A stretch of DNA of 11,755 bases from Firmicutes bacterium UBA1768 (GTDB lineage: Bacteria; Bacillota; Clostridia; Peptostreptococcales; Anaerovoracaceae), in the NCBI GenBank assembly GCA_002315335.1, contig DCGW01000034.1, positions 1-11,755 on the forward strand, read 5' to 3'. The position numbers and the translations under genes are program-made. Each line of letters starts with the position of its first letter. Within the stretch, counting starts at the first letter, position 1. Positions 1 through 6,576 of the stretch are shown here, piece after piece. Below the pieces are notes generated by a model. It was given only the letters and a program-made list of their open reading frames with translations, was not told where the DNA came from and made no database searches.

Positions 1-1199
1 GTTGAGAATATCTGGCTCTTCTTTGTCGGAATTGTAGTATTTCTATCAATAAGCTTTGTGAATACTCCGCCTAAGGTTTCGATACCGAGTGTGAGCGGTG
101 TTACGTCTAAGAGCAGTACGTCGTTAACCTCACCCGTGAGTACTCCGGCCTGAATAGCAGCTCCGATTGCAACACATTCGTCAGGATTGATGCCCTTGAA
201 AGGCTCTTTGCCTGTGATTTTTTTAACTGCTTCCTGAACTGCAGGAATTCTTGTTGAACCACCAACTAAAATAACCTTTGCGAGGTCGTTTGTTGTAACG
301 CCCGCATCAGCCATAGCCTTCTTCATAGGTTCGAGTGTTGCCTGTACGAGGTCAGCTGTGAGCTGGTCAAACTTAGCTCTTGTAATGTCCATATCGAGGT
401 GGAGAGGGCCTTCAGGTCCTGCCGTGATGAACGGAAGGTTTACATTTGTTGTCTGCGAAGAGCTGAGCTCCTTCTTTGCCTTTTCTGCAGCGTCCTTAAG
501 TCTCTGCATTGACATCTTGTCTTTTCTGAGGTCAATTCCATTTTCCTTTGCAAACTGGTCTGCCATGAAGTTGATGAGGCACTGGTCGAAGTCATCACCG
601 CCGAGGTGGTTGTTGCCGCTTGTAGCGAGTACTTCTACAACATCGTCACTGAGCTCGAGGATAGATACGTCGAAGGTACCGCCGCCGAGGTCATAAACGA
701 GGATTTTATGGTCGTCAACCTCTTTATCAAGGCCATAAGCAAGTGCTGCTGCTGTAGGTTCGTTTACGATTCTCTTTACATCGAGACCTGCGATTTTACC
801 AGCATCCTTAGTAGCCTGCTTCTGGCTGTCTGTGAAGTATGCAGGAACTGTGATAACCGCTTCTGTAACCTTTTCTCCGAGGTAGCTTTCTGCGTCAGCC
901 TTAAGCTTCATGAGAATCATTGCTGAAATATCCTGTGGTGTATAGTCCTTTTCGTCAATATTGACCTTATGGTCGGTTCCCATATATCTCTTGATTGAAA
1001 TAACTGTTCTGTCAGGATTTGTAATTGCCTGTCTTTTTGCTGTTTCACCGACGAGTCTTTCGCCGCTTTTTGCAAAACCTACGATAGAAGGTGTTGTTCT
1101 GTTTCCTTCCGCATTAGCGATTACAACTGGTTCGCCGCCTTCTAATACTGATACACATGAATTTGTTGTTCCTAAATCGATTCCTATTACTTTACCCAT
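1..1199 (-). CDS. dnaK: Molecular chaperone DnaK (Hsp70), N-terminal 399 residues, cut by window edge
   Basis: DnaK is the cytosolic ATP-driven Hsp70 chaperone that binds unfolded segments and cycles with DnaJ and GrpE. The visible part holds the whole nucleotide-binding domain: phosphate loop 1 GIDLGTTNS (residues 6-14), a second phosphate motif [12 protein letters not shown] (168-179), [11 protein letters not shown] (146-156) and the adenosine-site motif [10 protein letters not shown]. The interdomain linker DVLLLD (360-365) follows, then the opening of the substrate-binding domain up to residue 399, where the window ends. The start is ATG at 1199, behind AAAGGAG. It is the third gene of the heat-shock operon, 57 bases after grpE, and lies under the CIRCE/HrcA control seen upstream of hrcA. 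No frameshift or missing motif is seen. The rest of the gene, and possibly dnaJ, lie beyond the left edge. Confidence 0.98.
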   Translation of the reverse strand, partial: MGKVIGIDLGTTNSCVSVLEGGEPVVIANAEGNRTTPSIVGFAKSGERLVGETAKRQAITNPDRTVISIKRYMGTDHKVNIDEKDYTPQDISAMILMKLKADAESYLGEKVTEAVITVPAYFTDSQKQATKDAGKIAGLDVKRIVNEPTAAALAYGLDKEVDDHKILVYDLGGGTFDVSILELSDDVVEVLATSGNNHLGGDDFDQCLINFMADQFAKENGIDLRKDKMSMQRLKDAAEKAKKELSSSQTTNVNLPFITAGPEGPLHLDMDITRAKFDQLTADLVQATLEPMKKAMADAGVTTNDLAKVILVGGSTRIPAVQEAVKKITGKEPFKGINPDECVAIGAAIQAGVLTGEVNDVLLLDVTPLTLGIETLGGVFTKLIDRNTTIPTKKSQIFS

Positions 1200-1256
1200 T
1201 GTTCTTTCTCCTTTATCATTAAATAATTTTTAACTGTGTTATGTTCCCAGAATATG

Positions 1257-1898
1257 CTACTGGCTGACCTTAACCATTGCAGGTCTTAAGCACCTGTCTC
1301 TCAGCATATATCCCTTTTGGAATTCTTCTATAACTATGTCAGCCTCTACGCCCTCAGCCTCGCCTGTCATAACGGCATTGTGGAAGTTCGGGTCAAAAGG
1401 CTTTCCTACAGCCTCCATCGGTTCAACCCCGAAGTTTTTCAGCACTGTGTTAAGCTGCTTATATATCAGCTCAACTCCGTTTCTGAAGCCCTCAGAGTCT
1501 GCTTCTTCTCCGGAATGAGCAAGCGCTCTCTCGAAGTTGTCTGTTACATTTAACAGCTCCTTTGCTATTCTTTCATTAGCATAGGTTGAAATGTTTGCCT
1601 TTTCTTCGTCGGTTCTCCTCCTGAAGTTCTGGTACTCGGCCATGAGCCTCATGTACTTGTCATTCATTTCCTGAAGCTGTTCTTCAGGTGTTTTATCCTT
1701 TGTTTCCTCAGTAGTCTCTTCATTTTTTTCATCCCCTTCTGACTTTTCGCCATCTTCGGTGTCTTCAGCTGCCGCTTCGGTTTCGCCTTCTACAGCCGCC
1801 TCACCGTCTCTTCCCTCTTTGCAGGTCTTTTCATTGCTGCATTTTTCATCCTTAGAGCACCCCTGCTCCTCAAGATTTTCTTCTTTAATTTCTGCCAT
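1257..1898 (-). CDS. grpE: Nucleotide exchange factor GrpE
   Basis: GrpE is a cytosolic dimer that releases ADP from DnaK. The 213-residue protein is somewhat longer than usual because of an acidic, low-complexity N-terminal tail of about 70 residues rich in Glu, Asp and Thr. The conserved core follows: the coiled-coil segment with LMAEYQNFRRRTDEEK, then FDPNFHNAVM (168-177) and the C-terminal beta-wing signature ending in KGYMLRDRCLRPAMVKVS. The start is ATG at 1898, preceded by AAAAGGAGATAAAA, a strong ribosome binding site. It sits 59 bases after hrcA and 57 bases before dnaK, so the three genes are almost certainly co-transcribed from the CIRCE-controlled promoter. Odd detail: the N-terminal tail carries three evenly spaced cysteines (C14, C20, C26), and another replaces the usual Val/Ile at C203 in the beta-wing signature. 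Identification is secure. Confidence 0.97.
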   Translation of the reverse strand: MAEIKEENLEEQGCSKDEKCSNEKTCKEGRDGEAAVEGETEAAAEDTEDGEKSEGDEKNEETTEETKDKTPEEQLQEMNDKYMRLMAEYQNFRRRTDEEKANISTYANERIAKELLNVTDNFERALAHSGEEADSEGFRNGVELIYKQLNTVLKNFGVEPMEAVGKPFDPNFHNAVMTGEAEGVEADIVIEEFQKGYMLRDRCLRPAMVKVSQ

Positions 1899-1957
1899 TT
1901 TTATCTCCTTTTCAGCCTTTTATATTAGCCGTGATTACGGTTGATATCTGTCTGACT

Positions 1958-2986
1958 TCAGTCTGTCAGCTTAAAGGTTCTGCTCAGGTTATCTGTAACA
2001 AACTCTACAAGAGAGGTTACCTTTTCGTATTCCATTCTTGTCGGTCCTATTACACCAATCTTTCCGACCAGCTTGCCGTTAACTCTGTATGTGGCAGTGA
2101 TCAGACTGCAGTCCTTCATTTCGTCATCATCGTTTTCCGAGCCGATGGTAATCATTATTCCGTCGCCCCTGTCGTTGATAACCTTGGTGAGCTGTTCCTT
2201 CTTGTTCAGCATTCCCATAAAGCCTCTCGCTCTGTCAAGGTCGTTATATTCAGGAATGTTGAAAATATTAGTAAGCCCTTCCATATATAGCTCAGTATCG
2301 AGCATTTTTTCCAGAGTTTTCATGAATTCCGGCATGATGTTTTCCATCATCCCACTCATGGCTTCCATATTCCCCTCGATAGACTTAATAATGTCAACCG
2401 TCAGAAGGTCACTAACCTCTTTGCCTCTGTAGTTATAGGTGAGCATTTTGGAAAGAATTTCCAGCTTTTTTTCGCTGTAGTCACAGTTCATTCTCATGAC
2501 TGTGTTTTTAATCTTTCCACTTTCGGTTACTATCATCAGGACTATTGAGCCCTCATCCACAGGAAGGAGGTTTACATACTTGAGCTTGTTTGTCTCTTCC
2601 CTCGGAGTTATGGCAAAGGCCGTTAAATGAGTTATCTCGGAAAGAAGCGCCGCTGCCTTTTCAATGGTCTTGTCAAGCTCTGTCATGTCTTCTTCAAGTC
2701 TTGTTCTGATAACCTCTTTCTCTTCATCACCAAGAGGCCTTCTTTCCATCATACTGTCTACATACAGCCTATATGCTTTATCGGAAGGAACCCTGCCTGC
2801 AGAGGTATGAGGATGCGTAAGATAGCCCATTTCCTCGAGGTCCGCCATTTCATTTCTGATGGTGGCCGGGCTGATACCGAGGTCATACTTCTTAGATAAG
2901 GTTCTTGAGCCTATCGGTTCAGCTGAGAAAACGAAGTCATCAATTATGGCCTGGAGTATTCTTAATTTTCTTTCTGTCAGTTCCAT
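1958..2986 (-). CDS. hrcA: Heat-inducible transcription repressor HrcA
   Basis: HrcA is the dimeric repressor that binds CIRCE and shuts off class I heat-shock operons; its folding depends on GroE. The protein is 342 residues. It opens with a winged-helix DNA-binding domain (about residues 1-75: MELTERKLRILQAIIDDF, then GSRTLSKKYDLGISPATIR, then the wing with TSAGRVPSDKAYR). A GAF-like and dimerisation region follows, ending in the conserved segment around IGVIGPTRMEYEKV. The ATG at 2986 is chosen because AGGTGA lies 4 bases upstream and the homologous N-terminus begins here. A longer reading from a GTG at 3040 would start inside the CIRCE operator and is unlikely. It is the first gene of the operon, so it represses its own synthesis together with grpE and dnaK. 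Length and motifs are typical. Confidence 0.97.
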   Translation of the reverse strand: MELTERKLRILQAIIDDFVFSAEPIGSRTLSKKYDLGISPATIRNEMADLEEMGYLTHPHTSAGRVPSDKAYRLYVDSMMERRPLGDEEKEVIRTRLEEDMTELDKTIEKAAALLSEITHLTAFAITPREETNKLKYVNLLPVDEGSIVLMIVTESGKIKNTVMRMNCDYSEKKLEILSKMLTYNYRGKEVSDLLTVDIIKSIEGNMEAMSGMMENIMPEFMKTLEKMLDTELYMEGLTNIFNIPEYNDLDRARGFMGMLNKKEQLTKVINDRGDGIMITIGSENDDDEMKDCSLITATYRVNGKLVGKIGVIGPTRMEYEKVTSLVEFVTDNLSRTFKLTD

Positions 2987-2990
2987 AACA

Positions 2991-2996
2991 TCACCT
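2991..2996 (-). promoter_or_regulatory. Ribosome binding site fixing the hrcA start
   Basis: AGGTGA on the minus strand, 4 bases before the ATG at 2986. It supports the 342-residue form of HrcA. The upstream GTG at 3040 has no comparable site and lies in the operator. Confidence 0.75.
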
Positions 2997-3029
2997 GCAT
3001 TCACGAAATAACTGCTTTGCTTTTTCTTG

Positions 3030-3056
3030 TTAGCACTCACTCAACTCGAGTGCTAA
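3030..3056. promoter_or_regulatory. CIRCE operator (HrcA binding site)
   Basis: A perfect match to the consensus TTAGCACTC-N9-GAGTGCTAA: left arm 3030-3038, nine-base spacer 3039-3047, right arm 3048-3056. One further base pairs on each side (G3029/C3057). It lies in the 5' leader, directly downstream of the predicted transcription start of hrcA and 43 bases before the ATG, the usual place for CIRCE. HrcA binding here would repress hrcA-grpE-dnaK until heat or misfolding titrates GroE. It lies on the hrcA side of the divergent region and about 150 bases from the tex promoter, so control of tex is not expected. Confidence 0.98.
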
Positions 3057-3067
3057 CTTATGTGTAT

Positions 3068-3096
3068 AAAGTACCACTATCAACCATGGTTGTCAA
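3068..3096 (-). promoter_or_regulatory. Sigma-A type promoter of the hrcA-grpE-dnaK operon
   Basis: Read on the minus strand: -35 TTGACA (3091-3096, perfect), a 17-base spacer (3074-3090) and -10 TACTTT (3068-3073). Transcription would start near 3060, just before the CIRCE element, so a bound repressor would sit on the initially transcribed region. The spacer and the edge of the -35 box contain a perfect 12-base palindrome, reported separately. Confidence 0.85.
3081..3092. repeat. 12-bp perfect palindrome inside the hrcA promoter
   Basis: CAACCATGGTTG reads the same on both strands. It covers the upstream half of the 17-base spacer and the first two bases of the -35 box (as written on the plus strand). 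It is outside CIRCE and does not fit the CtsR tandem heptamer. It could be a second operator or chance. Confidence 0.5.
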
Positions 3097-3180
3097 CAGT
3101 ATTTTAAATATTTTTTGTGAAGTTTTTGTCACATTACCTATATGCGTCTAAAACCAAAGCCACTACTCTGAATTCAGGCA

Positions 3181-3247
3181 TTTCCTATATATTATGTCAG
3201 ATTTTCCTTGCCCATATCCACGGATAAAGCTATACTTATATAGGAAA
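3181..3247. repeat. 11-bp perfect inverted repeat flanking the tex promoter
   Basis: The left arm TTTCCTATATA (3181-3191) and right arm TATATAGGAAA (3237-3247) are exact reverse complements, separated by 45 bases that contain the whole -35/-10 region of tex. The right arm covers the predicted transcription start. The arms are AT-rich, which raises the chance of coincidence. Possible readings are paired operator half-sites, a remnant of a small mobile element, or chance. Confidence 0.55.
3208..3236 (+). promoter_or_regulatory. Predicted promoter of tex
   Basis: -35 TTGCCC (3208-3213), exactly 17 bases of spacer, and -10 TATACT (3231-3236). Transcription would start near 3243, leaving a leader of about 35 bases before the ATG at 3278. 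Its position rules out the longer open frame from 3194 as the translated form, because that start would lie upstream of the promoter. Confidence 0.7.
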
Positions 3248-3277
3248 ACTTTTCACTATATTAATAAAGGTACAAGA

Positions 3278-5437
3278 ATGAAAAATATTACTGAAATAAT
3301 ATCAAATGAAATAGGTCGGCCTGTTTCACAGGTTGAAAATGTAGTCACTCTTATTGACGAGGGAAACACTATTCCTTTCATAGCACGATATAGAAAGGAA
3401 GCTCACGGCGGCATGGACGACACCATGCTCAGAAAGCTCGATGACAGACTCAGGTATCTCAGAAACCTCGAAACCAGAAAGGAAGAGGTTATTAAGGCCA
3501 TAGACGGTCAGGAAAAGCTCACTCCTGAGCTCGAAACAGAAATCATAGAAGCTCAGACCCTTGTAGAGGTTGAAAATCTTTACAGACCGTACAAGCAAAA
3601 GAGAAAGACAAGAGCCTCTGTAGCCAAAGAAAAGGGTCTTGAGCCATTAGCTCTTGCGCTTTATCTGCAGGCACCGAATAGTCCTTCTCCTGAGACTGCA
3701 GCGGAAAAATTCATCAATAAAGAAAAAGATGTGAATACAATCGAAGAGGCTTTAGCAGGAGCTTCGGATATAATCGCTGAAATGGTTTCCGACTCTGCTG
3801 ATTACAGAAAAAAGCTTGGCGAAAGGATCAACAGGAACGGAAGCATTAAGACTGTGGCAGCAAAGGAAGAGGACTCGGTTTACAGAAACTACTACGACTT
3901 TGCTCAGCCTGTTTCAAAAATCGCCAGCCATCAGGTATTGGCTCTCAACCGCGGCGAAAAGGAAGGCTTTCTTAAGGTCAGCTTAGACTTTAACCGCGAG
4001 GAAGCGATTGCACTTTTAGAAAAGAATATAATAAGGAAGGGAAGCTCTTCAGAAGAATTCCTCAGAGAAGCTATTTGCGACGGCTACGACAGGCTGCTCT
4101 CCCCTTCACTCGAGAACGAGGTCAGAGCCTCTCTTACAGAAAAGGCTTCAGATGCAGCCATCGCAAACTTTGCTCTGAACCTCAGACCACTTCTTATGCA
4201 GCCACCCGTAAAAGGAAAGGTTACTATGGGGCTTGACCCCGGTTACAGAATGGGCTGTAAGGTTGCGGTTGTCAACGGCACAGGCAAGGTTCTTGATACA
4301 GGAGTTGTTTACCCTACATTAGGCGAAAGACAAAAACTGGAAGCCATAGAAAAGCTTTCCAAAATGATAAAGAAGCATAAGGTTGAGCATATCGCTATTG
4401 GCAACGGAACCGCTTCCAGAGAAACCGAGCAGATGGCAGTTGAAATGATTGCAGGTCTTCCCGGCGTGAGCTATATGATAGTAAACGAAGCAGGAGCATC
4501 CGTTTATTCAGCATCAAAGCTGGGTGCCGAGGAGTTCCCACAGTTTGACGTTAATCTAAGATCCGCCGTATCTATTGCGAGGAGAATGCAGGACCCATTG
4601 GCTGAGCTCGTGAAAATCGACCCTAAGTCCATCGGCGTAGGTCAATACCAGCACGATATGCCGCAGAAAAGACTTGACGAAAGCCTTACTGCCGTTGTCG
4701 AGGACTGCGTAAACGCTGTAGGTGTTGACCTTAATACAGCCTCCCCTTCACTGCTCCAGAGGGTTGCCGGCCTTTCCTCAGCCACCGCAAAAAATATAGT
4801 TGCCTACAGAGAGGAAAACGGAATTTTTTCATCGAGAAAGCAGGTTCTCAAGGTTCCTAAAATCGGGCCAAAGGCCTTTGAGCAGTGTGCAGGCTTCCTC
4901 AGGGTTGCCGAGAGCAAGAATATTCTTGACAACACAGGGGTTCACCCCGAAAGCTATGAAGCGGCAGAAAAGCTGCTCACGCTTTGTGGTTACTCTATCA
5001 ATGATGTTAAGGCCGGGAATATTTCAGAGCTGAAAAAACGCGTTGAAGATATAGGTTATAAAAAAGCAGCCGAAAGCTGCGGTACAGGCGACCTCACTTT
5101 AAAGGACATAGTCACAGAGCTGTTAAAGCCGGGACGCGACCCGAGAGACACTCTTCCACCTCCGGTTTTCAAGACAGGTATAATGGAGGTTTCCGACCTC
5201 AAAGCAGGAATGTTGCTCACAGGTACGGTAAGAAATGTAACCGACTTCGGTGCTTTCGTAGATGTAGGAGTTCACCAGGACGGACTTGTGCACATCTCGG
5301 AAATATCCAACAGATTCCTAAAGCATCCGAGCGAGGCGCTTACAGTCGGCCAGAATGTCGAGGTAATAGTCCTTTCTACAAACGAAAAAACAGGAAAGAT
5401 TTCACTTTCTATTAAACAGGCAAAAAACAATAGCTAA
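3278..5437 (+). CDS. tex: Tex family RNA-binding transcriptional accessory protein
   Basis: Tex (YhgF family) is a cytosolic, broadly conserved nucleic-acid binding protein linked to transcription and RNA metabolism; its exact reaction is not settled. The 719-residue product has the full family layout: an N-terminal helical Tex domain (IPFIARYRKEAHGGMDD and LYRPYKQKRKTRAS are diagnostic), a YqgF/RNase H-like domain from about residue 317 (MGLDPGYRMG with D320, later IAIGNGTASRET), paired helix-hairpin-helix motifs at about 481-545 (VDLNTASPSLLQRVAGLSS), and a C-terminal S1 domain at about 640-713 (GTVRNVTDFGAFVDVGVHQD). The ATG at 3278 is chosen because family members begin MKxITEII, AAAGG lies 7 bases upstream, and a promoter lies between it and the alternative start at 3194. 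It is divergent from hrcA and transcribed alone, ending at a hairpin. Length is normal and no defect is visible. Confidence 0.97.
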   Translation: MKNITEIISNEIGRPVSQVENVVTLIDEGNTIPFIARYRKEAHGGMDDTMLRKLDDRLRYLRNLETRKEEVIKAIDGQEKLTPELETEIIEAQTLVEVENLYRPYKQKRKTRASVAKEKGLEPLALALYLQAPNSPSPETAAEKFINKEKDVNTIEEALAGASDIIAEMVSDSADYRKKLGERINRNGSIKTVAAKEEDSVYRNYYDFAQPVSKIASHQVLALNRGEKEGFLKVSLDFNREEAIALLEKNIIRKGSSSEEFLREAICDGYDRLLSPSLENEVRASLTEKASDAAIANFALNLRPLLMQPPVKGKVTMGLDPGYRMGCKVAVVNGTGKVLDTGVVYPTLGERQKLEAIEKLSKMIKKHKVEHIAIGNGTASRETEQMAVEMIAGLPGVSYMIVNEAGASVYSASKLGAEEFPQFDVNLRSAVSIARRMQDPLAELVKIDPKSIGVGQYQHDMPQKRLDESLTAVVEDCVNAVGVDLNTASPSLLQRVAGLSSATAKNIVAYREENGIFSSRKQVLKVPKIGPKAFEQCAGFLRVAESKNILDNTGVHPESYEAAEKLLTLCGYSINDVKAGNISELKKRVEDIGYKKAAESCGTGDLTLKDIVTELLKPGRDPRDTLPPPVFKTGIMEVSDLKAGMLLTGTVRNVTDFGAFVDVGVHQDGLVHISEISNRFLKHPSEALTVGQNVEVIVLSTNEKTGKISLSIKQAKNNS

Positions 5438-5446
5438 TAACTACAA

Positions 5447-5470
5447 AGCCCCTGGCCGATGTCAGGGGCT
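5447..5470. terminator. Hairpin between convergent tex and ABC operon, likely bidirectional terminator
   Basis: AGCCCCTG (5447-5454) pairs perfectly with CAGGGGCT (5463-5470) around an 8-base loop. It starts 10 bases after the tex stop. On the plus strand a T-rich stretch follows (GTTATATTTATG); on the minus strand TTTGTAGTTATT follows, so neither has a long uninterrupted U tract. The position between two convergent ends argues that it serves both tex and the ATPase gene, whose stop is 27 bases away. Confidence 0.8.
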
Positions 5471-5496
5471 GTTATATTTATGTCTGTTTTTCCATT

Positions 5497-6576
5497 TTAG
5501 GAAAAACTAAGAGTAATAACGTTTTCACCTTTATTCTCATAATGATAATTATCAGACATTCCTAAAATAATCTTCCTTTCAAGCGAATCCTCATCCGGTA
5601 ATGGGTCGAAATTTTCGCCGCAATAAGAAATCACGGCACTGTTTTCTCTATCTGAATGAAGTATTTCTACATTAATCTTATTATCCTGAGAAACTTTCGG
5701 GAAAATACAGTTTACAATCAATTCTTCAAGAGTACAGATCATTTTGTATGACAGTTTTGAAGGCAGCATGTGTTCAAGGAAGAATTCTGTTAATTCCACA
5801 AGAAACTGCTGATAGCTATATTGAACAGGCAGAATTTCCCGAGCTAATTTATGTTCCCTGAAGAGAAAAGCCTTTGCCAGTGGGCTTTTGGGCAATTCAA
5901 AAAATTCAGATGCAGGGCCGTCCTCCTCTACACCACCTTTATCCAAATACAAAACACGATTGCCTATTGAACGAGCAAGCTCCATTTCATGAGTGACTAT
6001 CATCATAGTAGTACCCATAGATGCCAGCTTTATAAGAATTCTAACAACCTCCTGCTTCATTCGAGGGTCTAAGGCACTTGTCGGTTCATCAAGGAGCAAA
6101 ATTTTTGGCTCCATTGCTATCGCCCTTGCAATTGCGACTCTTTGCTTCTGACCACCCGATAATTCTGAAGGATAGCTCAGCGAACGGTCTGAAAGCTCAA
6201 CAAGGTCCAAAAGCTCCATTCCTTTATCATACGCCTCCTGCTTTGACATACCGAGAATCATAACAGGTGCAATCATTATATTTTCAATAACATTTAGGTG
6301 TTCAAACAACGAAAAGTTTTGGAATACCATCCCAATTTTTTGGCGAGCCAATTTTTTATCAAAGTCAGGCGCAGTAATACGCTCTTCATCAAGATAAATA
6401 TCACCAGCCGTAGGTTCTTCCATCAGGTTAAGAAGGCGAAGCAGGGTAGATTTTCCAGTTCCCGAAGGTCCGATTACAGCAATAATATCTCCCTTATTTA
6501 TTTCAACTGAAAGGTCCTTTATTGGGGTGTCTAACTCATATTCTTTTCGCAAATGCTCAATTCTGATCACAGTCAT
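5497..6576 (-). CDS. Polar amino acid-type ABC importer ATPase with C-terminal degenerate GHKL-like domain
   Basis: This is the cytosolic ATPase of an importer of the GlnQ/HisP class, probably powering the permease encoded just before it. Residues 1-242 hold every ABC motif: Walker A GPSGTGKST (36-44), Q-loop Q86, signature LSGGQKQR (139-146), Walker B ILLLDEP (159-165) with catalytic E164, D-loop SALD, and switch H196. GlnQ proteins normally end near 240 residues; this one has 359. The extra part (about 250-359) resembles an RsbW/SpoIIAB-type GHKL fold: an N-box-like ELIVN (E285, N289), a G1-like YCGENFDPL (318-326) lacking the usual Asp, and a closing YENKGENVITLSF. The G2 glycines are absent, so ATP binding there is doubtful and a regulatory or dimerisation role is only inferred. 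Its ATG overlaps the permease reading frame by 20 bases, behind GGAAGGGGG, suggesting coupled translation. Substrate is unproven. Confidence 0.93.
   Translation of the reverse strand: MTVIRIEHLRKEYELDTPIKDLSVEINKGDIIAVIGPSGTGKSTLLRLLNLMEEPTAGDIYLDEERITAPDFDKKLARQKIGMVFQNFSLFEHLNVIENIMIAPVMILGMSKQEAYDKGMELLDLVELSDRSLSYPSELSGGQKQRVAIARAIAMEPKILLLDEPTSALDPRMKQEVVRILIKLASMGTTMMIVTHEMELARSIGNRVLYLDKGGVEEDGPASEFFELPKSPLAKAFLFREHKLAREILPVQYSYQQFLVELTEFFLEHMLPSKLSYKMICTLEELIVNCIFPKVSQDNKINVEILHSDRENSAVISYCGENFDPLPDEDSLERKIILGMSDNYHYENKGENVITLSFS

Noticed and set aside
358..1233. Plus-strand open frames opposite dnaK
   Set aside because: They are shadows of the dnaK coding strand; their translations have no domain character, and the minus strand encodes an unmistakable DnaK.
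2987..3040. N-terminal extension of hrcA from a GTG at 3040
   Set aside because: The start lies within the CIRCE operator right after the predicted transcription start, with no ribosome binding site; ATG at 2986 has one and matches the family N-terminus.
3081..3092. LexA (SOS) box
   Set aside because: It shares only the AAC-N4-GTT core; the flanking G and C required in the Gram-positive consensus are replaced.
3194..3277. 28-residue N-terminal extension of Tex
   Set aside because: The extension spans the predicted promoter and its residues are unlike Tex proteins; the family N-terminus begins at 3278.
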